Source of the DNA: JAMLIA01 sp039810005
GTDB taxonomy: Bacteria > Chloroflexota > Chloroflexia > Thermomicrobiales > CFX8
Direction: 5' to 3'
Assembly: GCA_039810005.1 (NCBI GenBank)
Contig: JBDHWD010000019.1
Coordinates: 1-43,293, forward strand
Length of the DNA stretch: 43,293 bases
The notes under the pieces are model-generated. The model was not told the DNA's origin. It did not search any database and saw only the letters and a program-made list of their open reading frames with translations. Below, one piece after another: positions 1 to 8,161 of the stretch. Both the position numbers and the translations under genes were made by a program. Position 1 is the first letter of the stretch. The number at the start of each line of letters is the position of its first letter.

Positions 1-1225
1 AGAGCGCCACGGCGGCCAGTGCGCCGCCGAAGAGCGAGAGGGCCGCGTAGCTCGTCGTCGCGACCATGACGCCGCTCATGACGCCTGCGCCAGCGCCGGA
101 CAATGACACGATTACGTCGATTGAGCCCTGCGTTGATGCGCGCTGCCCAAGTGGTGTTGCGTCGGTAATCATGGCGGTGCCAGCGACGAAGCCGAGATTC
201 CAGCCCAGGCCGAGCAGTCCGAGCGCCAGCGCCAGTATCGCGACAGAATCCGTCGGCGCGAACGCGGCGATGATGCCTGACAGTGGAAGAATGACGCCGG
301 CTGCGATGATGATCGGTGTTCGGCCGAGCCGGTCGAGGAGGAAGCCGCTGAGCGGCGACGGCAGATACATCCCGGCGATATGGACAGCGATCACCAGCCC
401 GGTCGCGCTGAGGCCGTGGTCATGAGCGCGCATGTGAATCGGCGTCATCGTCATGATCGCGACCATGACGACCTGCGTCACCACCATGACCGACGCGCCG
501 AGCGTCAATCCGCGGCGATCGAGCAGACCGCTCGACCCAGCTGAAGATCCACCACGTGGCGACACGATCGATTCGAATTTGTGGGCCGTCAACAGCGGAT
601 CGGGCCGCAGGAAGAGCATCAGAATGCCCGCAGCGACGAGGTAGGCGACGATGGAGAGCAGGAACGGCCCAGCGAGTTCAGGGATATTCATTGTTGCGCC
701 GAGATCGCCGAGCGGGCCGCTCAGGTTTGGCCCGGCCACTGCGCCGAACGTCGTGGCGACGAGGACGGTGCTAACAGCCTGCCCGCGCCGCTCGGGTCGC
801 GCCAGGTCAGTACCGGCGTAACGCGCCTGCAGGTTCGTGGACATCCCCGAGCCGTAGACGATCAGCGACAGAAACAGCAAGAGGATGCTGCCGGACACAG
901 CGGCCAGGATGATGCCGAGGCCGCCAATCGCGCCGGCGATGTATCCGGCACTCAGGCCAATGCGCCGACCCGACCGCTGCGACAGTCTGCCAATGCCGTA
1001 GGATGCGATTGCAGCGCCGAGCGTGAAGAACGCGCTGGGCAGTCCGGCCAATCCGGTCGAGCCCAGCATGTCCTCGGCAAGGAGCGCGCTCACTGTCACG
1101 CCGGCGGCGAGGCCGAGTCCAGCAAAGATCTGCGAAGCCGATACGACTGTGAGGGTGCGCTTGTAGACGCGTTGGAGCTCGTGGAGCGGCGACTCAACTG
1201 CACCGGGTGAAGTTTGGCTGGACAT
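1..1225 (-). CDS. MFS transporter, 3' end beyond the window
   Basis: Reading the minus strand from an ATG at 1225 gives an open frame of about 408 codons that runs off the left edge without a stop. The product begins MSSQTSPGAVESPLHELQRV and then shows repeated hydrophobic helices separated by short basic loops, for example the loop SQRSGRRIGL after the second helix and LDRLGRTP in the second half. Both fit the conserved loop motif of the major facilitator superfamily between helices 2-3 and 8-9. The start has a GGAG ribosome site about six bases upstream. About eleven helices can be seen, so only the last helix or the tail should be missing. Substrate is unknown; multidrug or metabolite efflux is the usual role of such proteins. 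It follows tenA on the same strand after 126 bases, so the two could be co-transcribed. Plus-strand frames over this region are shadows. Confidence 0.85.
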   Translation of the reverse strand, partial: MSSQTSPGAVESPLHELQRVYKRTLTVVSASQIFAGLGLAAGVTVSALLAEDMLGSTGLAGLPSAFFTLGAAIASYGIGRLSQRSGRRIGLSAGYIAGAIGGLGIILAAVSGSILLLFLSLIVYGSGMSTNLQARYAGTDLARPERRGQAVSTVLVATTFGAVAGPNLSGPLGDLGATMNIPELAGPFLLSIVAYLVAAGILMLFLRPDPLLTAHKFESIVSPRGGSSAGSSGLLDRRGLTLGASVMVVTQVVMVAIMTMTPIHMRAHDHGLSATGLVIAVHIAGMYLPSPLSGFLLDRLGRTPIIIAAGVILPLSGIIAAFAPTDSVAILALALGLLGLGWNLGFVAGTAMITDATPLGQRASTQGSIDVIVSLSGAGAGVMSGVMVATTSYAALSLFGGALAAVAL

Positions 1226-1351
1226 CGTTGCTCCAAATCAGCACGAAGCAGGACGTACAATCGCTATCGACATCCGCAAAAGTCAGTCATCGGTACGCCT
1301 GTATGTAGAGAAGCCGCAGACTCCGTGATTCATTCCCGAAGGCATTCGCGC

Positions 1352-2038
1352 CTAGCGCGATCCAGCCGTTTCCGCTGGCCATGTCTCGCCGCGATAGGCG
1401 GCGTCCCAGAACATCCACTCGTAGCGGCTCGTGTTGAAGAAATGCTCGCGCAGCTGACTCCTGCGCGATTCCGGCAAATCGGCGACCGCGTCATCGAGCA
1501 TCGCGATCACCGTCTGCACGGGTCCAGCGAACTCGTCGGACGCATACATTGCAATCCACTTGCTGTACAGCTCATTCTGCGAACCCGACTGCTCGAGCAG
1601 CTTGCCGACTTCCCAGTAGATCCAGTAGCAGGGCAGCAGGGCCGCAAGTGACTCCTCGAACGTGCCACTAAAGGCAACGCGCAAGAGGTATGACGTGTAA
1701 GCGAGACACGTTGGAGATGGCGGGGTCGAATAGACATCGTCCTCGGTCAGCCCCCAACCGGAGAAGAAGCCTTCGTGCAGAGAGCGCTCACCTACGAGCA
1801 TGAACCGCGCATGCTCGGCGAGTGTCTCGGCCCACACATCGCGGGGCGCTTTTGCTGCCGTCGCTGCAATGCTGCGCGCAAAGGCCTGCAGGTAGATGGC
1901 GTCCTGAATCGCGTACTGGCGAAACGTCTCGTCATCGAGAGTTCCGTCAGTCAATCCGCTAACGAACGGGTGCGCAACGATGGCCGAGTAGATCGAGTCG
2001 ATCGAAGCCCACAGTTCATTGCTGAATCGTTGTGTCAC
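1352..2038 (-). CDS. tenA: TenA-family thiaminase II / aminopyrimidine aminohydrolase
   Basis: A protein of 228 residues that matches the whole length of the TenA fold (heme-oxygenase-like helical bundle). TenA hydrolyses aminopyrimidine breakdown products of thiamine so that the pyrimidine can be salvaged. The likely active-site residues are present: an Asp at about 47 in the segment QDAIYL, Cys137 in LLPCYWIYWE with Tyr141 after it, and Glu207 in YEWMFWDAAY. All sit two residues later than the numbering known for the Bacillus enzyme. I chose the GTG at 2038 because GGAGAG lies seven bases upstream and because the family normally starts just before this point; an in-frame GTG at 2053 would add five residues. 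No other thiamine gene is seen in the window, so it is a stand-alone salvage gene. The neighbouring MFS transporter might carry a pyrimidine, but that is only a guess. Confidence 0.88.
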   Translation of the reverse strand: MTQRFSNELWASIDSIYSAIVAHPFVSGLTDGTLDDETFRQYAIQDAIYLQAFARSIAATAAKAPRDVWAETLAEHARFMLVGERSLHEGFFSGWGLTEDDVYSTPPSPTCLAYTSYLLRVAFSGTFEESLAALLPCYWIYWEVGKLLEQSGSQNELYSKWIAMYASDEFAGPVQTVIAMLDDAVADLPESRRSQLREHFFNTSRYEWMFWDAAYRGETWPAETAGSR

Positions 2039-2184
2039 AGAAATTCTCTCCACATTTGACGCTATTCGAGGCAGATGGACGGCGCGGCGCGTGTGGCGAG
2101 CGCGTGTCGCGCGAGGACCATGCGACGCACAAAGCCTGACCGTAACAAAGTACGACCAGACCCGGCAACTTCTGACCTCTAGAG

Positions 2185-2222
2185 GAGTATCCGGGCAGTC
2201 GTATTCGACTGCCCGGATACTC
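2185..2222 (-). terminator. Perfect 17-bp hairpin after the Asp-box gene
   Basis: Positions 2185-2201 and 2206-2222 are perfect inverted copies with a four-base loop TATT. It lies 21 bases after the stop of the large Asp-box gene and upstream of tenA, so it is placed as a terminator or processing hairpin. It lacks a clear T-run on either side, so intrinsic termination is not certain. Confidence 0.55.
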
Positions 2223-2243
2223 AGTGATGTGCGGAATCCCCGG

Positions 2244-5200
2244 TTACGCGCCGATCGGCGGCAGCTTTGCGTCAGCGATCGCCTTGTTCAGCGCGGCGAC
2301 TTCATCCGTCAGCGCCCGGCGAAGGTCGGCTGTTGTTGTTTCGAGTTGATCACCCAGCATGGCGAAGACTTCGGACGCGCCCTGCGTCGGTCGGTCGTCC
2401 GATTCGTCAGCCATGGAGCTCAGTGCGACCAGCTTCTCGCGGATCGCCGACGCCCCCGGGCGTGGCTTGTCGGCGTTCACGTTCAGGAGCAGAGCTTCGA
2501 TTGCATCCAGGCGCTCCTTCAGGCTTGTTGCCTTCTCATGTACACCTTCGTTGTCCTCGGCTCGCTCAAGCCACGCAGTAACCTGTGACCGAACTGCGCG
2601 AAGTTGATCGAGCGACTCGTGCAGACGCGAAACTTCGTCGCGGATTGATGCCTTCAGCTCGTACTGCTCCTGCAGGGCAGATGTATCGGCGTCGATCCGC
2701 GGGTCGGCTGCCACGCTGAACGTGACCGTCTCAACCGTATCTCCGACGCTCAGACGTGCCGAGTAGGTCCCCGGCGCAACACGCGGCGCGAGTGCCGCGT
2801 CCATCATCGCCGCGAAGCCGGTGGCCGGTCCGCCGCTCTTCATCGGAGTCGGCTTCTCCCCGCGAAGATCCCAGATCAGGCGGTGCGTGCCTGGCTCAGC
2901 GATCAGTCGTGGCTTGTCGTCCTTCGAGCTGGAGTATGTCCGCAGGACATTGCCTTCGCTGTCCAGGATCTCCAGCGACATGTCGCCTTCCGGCTTGTTC
3001 TTCAGGTAGTAGTGGATGTAGACGCCCTCAGCCGGGTTGGTTCCGGCATCCAGGAACGTTTCCTCGGGAGCGCCGCTCGCAGACTCGGTCGCCAGGTACG
3101 CGACGGTCACCGGGCCGGTCATCTTGTAGTTCGTGACGTTCGCGGTGCGTCCAAACGCACGACCGTAGACGCGGATGCGCGTTGCGTCGCGTGGCGTGAA
3201 CAGCACGACATCCTTCGCTTCCATGCCAGGCTCGACCTGATACAGCGGCGAGAGATCGTCGAGCGCCCAGAATGCGCGACCATGCGTCGCGGCGATCAGA
3301 TCGGTGCCCTTGATCGTCAGGTCGTAGACCGGCACAACCGGCAGGTTCGACTGGAACGGCTGCCAGCTGTCGCCGCCGTCGAAGGAGATATACAGACCGA
3401 CCTCGGTGCCGCAGTACAGCAGGTCCTTGCGGTTCGGGTCTTCGCGCACGACGCGGGTAAAGTCATCCGCTGGAATGCCGTCTGTGACAAGCTTCCAGGT
3501 TTCGCCGTAGTCAGTCGTCTTGTAGATGTATGGCGCAACGTCATCGACCTTGTAACGGGTCGCGGTAACGTAGGCGGTTCCAGCGTCGTGCGGCGACGCC
3601 TCGATGATCGAGACCATCGCTGGCTGCGGCAGATCGCTCGGCGTCACGTTGTTCCAGCTCTTGCCGCCGTCGCGTGAGATGTGGACGAGGCCATCATCCG
3701 AACCAGTCCAGATGACACCGGCCTCAACCGGGGACTCGGCGAACGCGAAGATCGTGCAGTGGATCTCAGCGCCGGAGTTGTCGTGGGTGATCGGGCCGCC
3801 GGACGGACCCAGTAGCTCCGGGTTGTTCGTCGTCAGATCCGGGCTGATGACCTCCCACGTTTCGCCCTCGTCGGTGGACTTGTGAACGTGGTTGGAGCAG
3901 GCGTAGAGCACGTCCGGGTTGTGCGGCGAGAAGTGGATCGGGAACGTCCACTGGAAGCGGTACTTCAGATCCTCAGCGCCGGCGCCGAATCCGTGCACCT
4001 CTGGCCAGACCGTGACGTTGCGTTTGTGTCCACTGGCTGGATTCCAGGCGATCATGCGCCCGTGGCCCAGGCCAGTGCCGATGCCGCCACCAAAGACGCG
4101 GTGCGGAGCCTTCGGGCTGACGGCAATGTAGCCAGACTCACCACCGCCCGGCTCGACATAGTCGGCCCAGGTGATCGCGCCCTCATGGCCGATGCTTGGC
4201 ACCCGCATCGCCCAGTTGTCCTGCTGTGATCCGTAGATGTTATATGGCGTCTCGTTGTCGGTGGTGACGTGATAGAACTGCGCGGTCGGCTGGTTGAGAA
4301 TCGTTGACCAGTGCTGGCCACCGTCGAAGCTGACGCAGGCCCCGCCGTCATTTCCCTCGATCAACCGGTTGGAATCGCGCGGGTCGATCCACAGGCCGTG
4401 GTTGTCGCCGTGCGGTGTCGTGACCTGCTCGAACGTCTTGCCGCCATCGGTCGACTTCCAGCAGTTCAGGTTCAGCACCCAGACCGTGTTGGCGTCGGAC
4501 GGATCGGCGAAGATGTGCATGTAGTACCACGGACGGCGGCGGAGATCGCCGTTGTCCGTCAGCTTTGTCCAGGTATCGCCATAGTCATCGGAGCGGAACA
4601 GGCCACCGTCCTCAGCCTCGATCAACGCCCAGACGCGACCAGCCTTTGCCGGCGAAACGGCTACGCCGATCTTGCCCAGGACACCTTCTTCAGGCAGCCC
4701 GGAAGAGCGGGTGATGTCTTCCCAGGTGTCGCCGCCATCCATCGAGCGCCAGAGGCCGCTATCCTCGCCGCCGCTCTCCAGCGTGTGCGGGTGACGTTGT
4801 GCCTGCCACATCGCCGCAAAAATGACGCGCGGATTTGAGGCATCCAGGGAAATGTCGTGACATCCGGCGCGGTCACTCTTGTAGAGGATCTTCTCCCACG
4901 ACGCGCCGCCGTCCTTCGAGCGGTAGACGCCTCGCTCCTCGTTCGGACCCCATGCGTGACCGAGTGCCGCGACGTAGACGAGATCCGCGTTGGTCGGATG
5001 CACCTCAATGTCGCCGATATGACGGGTGTCCTTGAGTCCCATGTTCGTCCACGTACGCCCGTTGTCGATGGACTTGTACACGCCGTCGCCGTGCGAGACG
5101 TTGCTACGAATCTCCGTTTCGCCGGTGCCGACGTAGATCACGTTCGGATCGGCGACCGGTACGTTGATCGCGCCAACAGCCGCCGTGTTGAAGAACCCGT

Positions 5201-5378
5201 CCGAGATGTTCTGCCAGTGGGAGCCGCCGTTCGTGGTCTTCCAGACACCACCGGCGCACGCGCCGAAATAGAACGTACCAGTTTCGGTTGGGTGGCCGGC
5301 AACAGCTACCACACGTCCGCCACGATGCGGCCCGACTTCGCGCCAACGCAGCGACTGGATTAGCTTCTGGTCCATCAT
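2244..5378 (-). CDS. Large Asp-box (BNR/sortilin-type) beta-propeller protein
   Basis: A 1044-residue protein whose first 660 or so residues hold at least ten Asp-box repeats (S/T-x-D-x-G-x-T/S-W), among them SIDNGRTW, SKDGGASW, SMDGGDTW, SDDYGDTW, STDGGKTF, SRDGGKSW and TTDYGETW. This pattern is typical of the VPS10/sortilin-like and xyloglucanase-like propellers often annotated as glycosyl hydrolases or exo-sialidases. The C-terminal third (about 760-1040) has a beta-rich segment followed by a helical, probably coiled-coil stretch with many charged residues. There is no signal peptide or membrane helix at the N-terminus, which begins MMDQKLIQSLRWREVGPHRG, so the protein is predicted to be cytoplasmic unless exported in another way. 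A GAGGGG ribosome site precedes the two ATGs; the second has slightly better spacing. Enzymatic activity cannot be assigned from the repeats alone. It is monocistronic, with a strong hairpin after it. Confidence 0.85.
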   Translation of the reverse strand: MMDQKLIQSLRWREVGPHRGGRVVAVAGHPTETGTFYFGACAGGVWKTTNGGSHWQNISDGFFNTAAVGAINVPVADPNVIYVGTGETEIRSNVSHGDGVYKSIDNGRTWTNMGLKDTRHIGDIEVHPTNADLVYVAALGHAWGPNEERGVYRSKDGGASWEKILYKSDRAGCHDISLDASNPRVIFAAMWQAQRHPHTLESGGEDSGLWRSMDGGDTWEDITRSSGLPEEGVLGKIGVAVSPAKAGRVWALIEAEDGGLFRSDDYGDTWTKLTDNGDLRRRPWYYMHIFADPSDANTVWVLNLNCWKSTDGGKTFEQVTTPHGDNHGLWIDPRDSNRLIEGNDGGACVSFDGGQHWSTILNQPTAQFYHVTTDNETPYNIYGSQQDNWAMRVPSIGHEGAITWADYVEPGGGESGYIAVSPKAPHRVFGGGIGTGLGHGRMIAWNPASGHKRNVTVWPEVHGFGAGAEDLKYRFQWTFPIHFSPHNPDVLYACSNHVHKSTDEGETWEVISPDLTTNNPELLGPSGGPITHDNSGAEIHCTIFAFAESPVEAGVIWTGSDDGLVHISRDGGKSWNNVTPSDLPQPAMVSIIEASPHDAGTAYVTATRYKVDDVAPYIYKTTDYGETWKLVTDGIPADDFTRVVREDPNRKDLLYCGTEVGLYISFDGGDSWQPFQSNLPVVPVYDLTIKGTDLIAATHGRAFWALDDLSPLYQVEPGMEAKDVVLFTPRDATRIRVYGRAFGRTANVTNYKMTGPVTVAYLATESASGAPEETFLDAGTNPAEGVYIHYYLKNKPEGDMSLEILDSEGNVLRTYSSSKDDKPRLIAEPGTHRLIWDLRGEKPTPMKSGGPATGFAAMMDAALAPRVAPGTYSARLSVGDTVETVTFSVAADPRIDADTSALQEQYELKASIRDEVSRLHESLDQLRAVRSQVTAWLERAEDNEGVHEKATSLKERLDAIEALLLNVNADKPRPGASAIREKLVALSSMADESDDRPTQGASEVFAMLGDQLETTTADLRRALTDEVAALNKAIADAKLPPIGA

Positions 5379-5511
5379 TGCCCCTCATGTTTCGACGTAT
5401 GCCGGCAGTCCTGCGGCCAATGCAGCCCGGCGGTGTCATTGTCCATATCCAGCATGGGTCGTCAATTTCTCGCGCCGCGATGTACTTTGCCTGAATCTTC
5501 TGCTGTGGCGG

Positions 5512-5517
5512 TACACT
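5512..5517 (+). promoter_or_regulatory. Possible -10 box for the ATP-grasp gene
   Basis: TACACT lies 45 bases before the ATG of the ATP-grasp gene. A weak -35 match (TTGCCT) sits 19 bases upstream. The call rests on position and a five-of-six match to the -10 consensus, and is tentative. Confidence 0.3.
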
Positions 5518-5562
5518 CTGGGCAGCACACCATCGCATTCCGGCCCAGGAGGCAGTCAGGCA

Positions 5563-6837
5563 ATGTCCAGCTCAGCACACGAAACCCCGCGCGTCATGCT
5601 GCTGATGTCACCGAAGACATATCGCGCCGGCGCATTCATGGCTGCTGCCGAAACCCTCGGCATCGAGGTCATCTCGGTCGTGGACATGCCAGAGGCGCTC
5701 CGTTCCTATTGGCACCAGGATCTCGCGGTCAGCTTCGCCAACATCGAACAGGCGTTCCCGGATGTCGTTCGGCTCGCCCGCGACAAGGACGTCGACGCGC
5801 TGCTGTCGGTCGACGACGCTGCCACTGAGCTCGCGGCGCTCGGTGCGCGCGAGCTCGGCTTTGCGCACAACTCCCCGCAGGCTGCTGTGGCTGCCCGCGA
5901 CAAGCTCGTGATGCGCGACATGCTCTCCAGCGCTAATGTGAAATGCCCGTGGTACGCCGTTTTCCCTGCCGACGCCGATCCCTTCCAGATTGCCGAGGAC
6001 GTGCCGTTTCCGTGCGTTATCAAGCCACTGCGCCTATCCGGCAGCCGGGGCGTAATTCGCGCCGATAACCCGGACGAGCTGGCAGCGGCGTTTGCGCGCA
6101 CCGTCTCGATCGCAGAGGACGATGCCGGCGAGGGCGGCGCGGTCGAGGTTTTGATCGAGGAGTACATACCCGGGGTCGAGGTCGCGCTGGAAGGACTCAT
6201 CACCGATGGCGAGCTACATGTCCTGGCGCTGTTCGACAAGCCCGACCCGCTCGTTGGCCCGTTCTTCGAAGAGACGATTTACGTCACGCCATCGCGTCTC
6301 TCACCAGATGAGCAGGCGCTCATCAGAAGCGAGACGGTCGCGGCAGCGGCTGCGCTCGGTCTGCGCCACGGCCCGATCCACGCCGAGCTGCGGATCAATG
6401 AGGCAGGTGCGTGGCTGGTCGAGATCGCCGGCCGCTCGATCGGTGGACTCTGCTCAACCATTCTCTCGTTCGGCGCAGGCATGAGCCTGGAAGAGATCAT
6501 CCTGCGTCATGCGGTCGGCATGACGATCCCTTCGATGGACCGCGTCGGCGGCGCAGTCGGCGTCATGATGATTCCGATCCCGAGGAAGGGCGTGCTGCGC
6601 GCGGTCGACGATATCGATGCGGCTTCTGCAGTGCCGGGCGTCACCGGAATCGAGATTACCGCGCCATTGAACTACCCGATTGAGCCGCTTCCCGAAGGCG
6701 CGAGCTATCTCGGATTCATCTTTGCCAAAGGAGACTCTCCAGAAACCGTCGAGGCGACGCTGCGGGAAGCGCACGAGCGGCTGCGGATTCAGATTGACGC
6801 TATTGTGTCGATGTCGTTGCCGGCAGCGAGAAGCTGA
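5563..6837 (+). CDS. ATP-grasp ligase (carboxylate-amine/amino-acid ligase type)
   Basis: A 424-residue protein with ATP-grasp architecture: an N-terminal Rossmann-like domain (about 1-110), a central ATP-binding lobe with VIKPLRLSGSRGV (lysine and glycine-rich loop), EEYIPGVEVALEG, and the metal-binding strand HAELRINEAGAWLVEIAGR, then a C-terminal domain (about 320-420). This arrangement fits stand-alone ATP-grasp enzymes that join a carboxylate to an amine through an acyl-phosphate, such as L-amino-acid ligases and dapdiamide or bacilysin-type ligases. The substrate cannot be read from the sequence. AGGAGG lies eleven bases before the ATG. It is the first of four plus-strand genes (this one, a formyltransferase-like gene, kynureninase and an MFS transporter), interrupted only by the convergent yggX. 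A role in making a small amide or peptide is possible but is inference. Confidence 0.82.
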   Translation: MSSSAHETPRVMLLMSPKTYRAGAFMAAAETLGIEVISVVDMPEALRSYWHQDLAVSFANIEQAFPDVVRLARDKDVDALLSVDDAATELAALGARELGFAHNSPQAAVAARDKLVMRDMLSSANVKCPWYAVFPADADPFQIAEDVPFPCVIKPLRLSGSRGVIRADNPDELAAAFARTVSIAEDDAGEGGAVEVLIEEYIPGVEVALEGLITDGELHVLALFDKPDPLVGPFFEETIYVTPSRLSPDEQALIRSETVAAAAALGLRHGPIHAELRINEAGAWLVEIAGRSIGGLCSTILSFGAGMSLEEIILRHAVGMTIPSMDRVGGAVGVMMIPIPRKGVLRAVDDIDAASAVPGVTGIEITAPLNYPIEPLPEGASYLGFIFAKGDSPETVEATLREAHERLRIQIDAIVSMSLPAARS

Positions 6838-6846
6838 AGCAGATGG

Positions 6847-7155
6847 TTACTTCTTGCGCGGCGCGCCGCCCTTGGCCGGTCGGCCAGCGCCCGGAGCGAC
6901 CCAGCCCTCGGGCAGTTGCGCGTCTGCTCCAAAGAAGAACTCTTCCATCTCCTTGCGCAGCATCTTGCGCGTATCCGGGTCGGCAGGATACAGGCCGTAA
7001 TGGTTGATCATGATGGTTGCGTGCTGAGTCCAGAGACGATATGCCTCTTCTGACACGTTCTCATAGATTCGCTCCCCCAGAGGACCGGGGAACGGCGGCG
7101 CTTCCAGCCCCGGCAGCTCACGGCCAAGCTTCACGCACATCACCATTCGAGGCAT
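6847..7155 (-). CDS. yggX: YggX-type Fe(2+)-trafficking / oxidative damage protection protein
   Basis: A 102-residue protein that aligns along its length with the small YggX family: the N-terminal MPRMVMCVKL with a Cys at position 7, the segment PFPGPLGERIYENVSEEAYR, then QHATIMINHYGL and a C-terminal EMEEFFFG. In enterobacteria YggX is linked to iron delivery and protection of iron-sulfur clusters from oxidation, with that cysteine as a key residue. The proline/glycine/lysine-rich tail (about residues 88-102) is longer than usual. GGAGGA four bases before the ATG at 7155 decides the start; an in-frame TTG twelve bases upstream is part of the ribosome-binding region and less likely. It is convergent with the ATP-grasp gene (nine bases between stops) and divergent from the formyltransferase-like gene. 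Confidence 0.88.
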   Translation of the reverse strand: MPRMVMCVKLGRELPGLEAPPFPGPLGERIYENVSEEAYRLWTQHATIMINHYGLYPADPDTRKMLRKEMEEFFFGADAQLPEGWVAPGAGRPAKGGAPRKK

Positions 7156-7271
7156 CTGTTCCTCCAAGTCAGCCCGGAGAATCTCTGTCGCCGAGGCACG
7201 CCGTCAATGAGTCCGCGCCATCACTAACTCTATCACCGAGGCAGAATGATTCTCACGAACCCAGAGTCGTC

Positions 7272-8123
7272 ATGTTCGGCATGCACTGCGCCTTCACATA
7301 TGGCGTCGTCGCCGCTTGCGCAGCAGCTGGGGTCGCGCCGTTAGCGTTGCTCGTCGCCGGTCCGCCCGGTATCAGCGCGCCGATCGAGCGCGCGCCAGAG
7401 AAGGCAGCCCTGCCGCTCATCAATCACGCGCCGGCGTTGCCACACGTCCGCACCTTCTGGATCGACGATCCTGGCTCCGGGAGTACAACACAACTCATCA
7501 CATCGCTACGACCGGACGTGATCGCTGTCGCCTGCTTCCGGCGACGCATACCAATGGCCACGGTCAGGATAGCGCGATTTGGCGGACTCAACGTCCACCC
7601 CAGCCCACTTCCGGTTGGACGTGGGCCGGATCCCCTCTTCTGGACATTGCGTCGCGGTGACGGCAGCGCAGCGGTGACGGTCCACGCCCTCGCAAGAGAG
7701 CTTGACGCTGGGGCCATCTACGCGCAACAGACCATTGCCTATCAAGCGGGCATCCGCGAAGCCGAGCTCGATACACGGCTCGCCAGCGCTGGCGGCGTGC
7801 TTCTCGCTGAGACGATCATGCAGGTGATGAGCGGCACAGCCGTGCCCATCACCCAGAATGACGACCGCGCAACCTACGAGCCGCCACCATCATCTGACGA
7901 TTATGTCATCTCCACAACCGAACCTGTCGAGCGTGCTTACACGTTCATTCGTGGAATTGCCGAGCGCGGCCATCCGATCACGATCAAGACTCTGCATGGT
8001 GTGGAGGACGTTCGCGATGCTCTCGCTTATGATGTGGCGACTGGCTCAGACAGCGACACTTCTCCCGACGGCGACTGGATCCAATTTGCCAACGGACGGC
8101 TCCAGGTACTCCGATGGCGTTGA
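7272..8123 (+). CDS. Formyltransferase-family protein, methionyl-tRNA formyltransferase-like
   Basis: About 283 residues from the ATG at 7272. The formyltransferase catalytic triad is present: Asn and His in GGLNVHPSPLP and the Asp in ARELDAGAIYAQ, which match the N-x-H...D triad of 10-formyltetrahydrofolate-dependent enzymes. A C-terminal segment after about residue 210 (ISTTEPVERAYTFIRGIAE) looks like the small C-terminal domain of methionyl-tRNA formyltransferases. The start is uncertain: the first beta strand seems to begin a few residues before the ATG (PRVVMFG), but no good start codon lies there, and further upstream the frame would run antisense through yggX. It could be a true Fmt or a formyltransferase acting on a small molecule or sugar nucleotide. 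Kynureninase follows after 38 bases and is likely co-transcribed. Confidence 0.75.
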   Translation: MFGMHCAFTYGVVAACAAAGVAPLALLVAGPPGISAPIERAPEKAALPLINHAPALPHVRTFWIDDPGSGSTTQLITSLRPDVIAVACFRRRIPMATVRIARFGGLNVHPSPLPVGRGPDPLFWTLRRGDGSAAVTVHALARELDAGAIYAQQTIAYQAGIREAELDTRLASAGGVLLAETIMQVMSGTAVPITQNDDRATYEPPPSSDDYVISTTEPVERAYTFIRGIAERGHPITIKTLHGVEDVRDALAYDVATGSDSDTSPDGDWIQFANGRLQVLRWR

Positions 8124-8161
8124 CTGACGCGCCGTGACCAGATTAACCAGCGGAGGAAATG

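Noticed and set aside
581..1210. Plus-strand frame of 209 codons
   Set aside because: It is antisense to the MFS gene, with Arg/Gln-rich composition and no family match; the minus-strand frame has clear transporter features.
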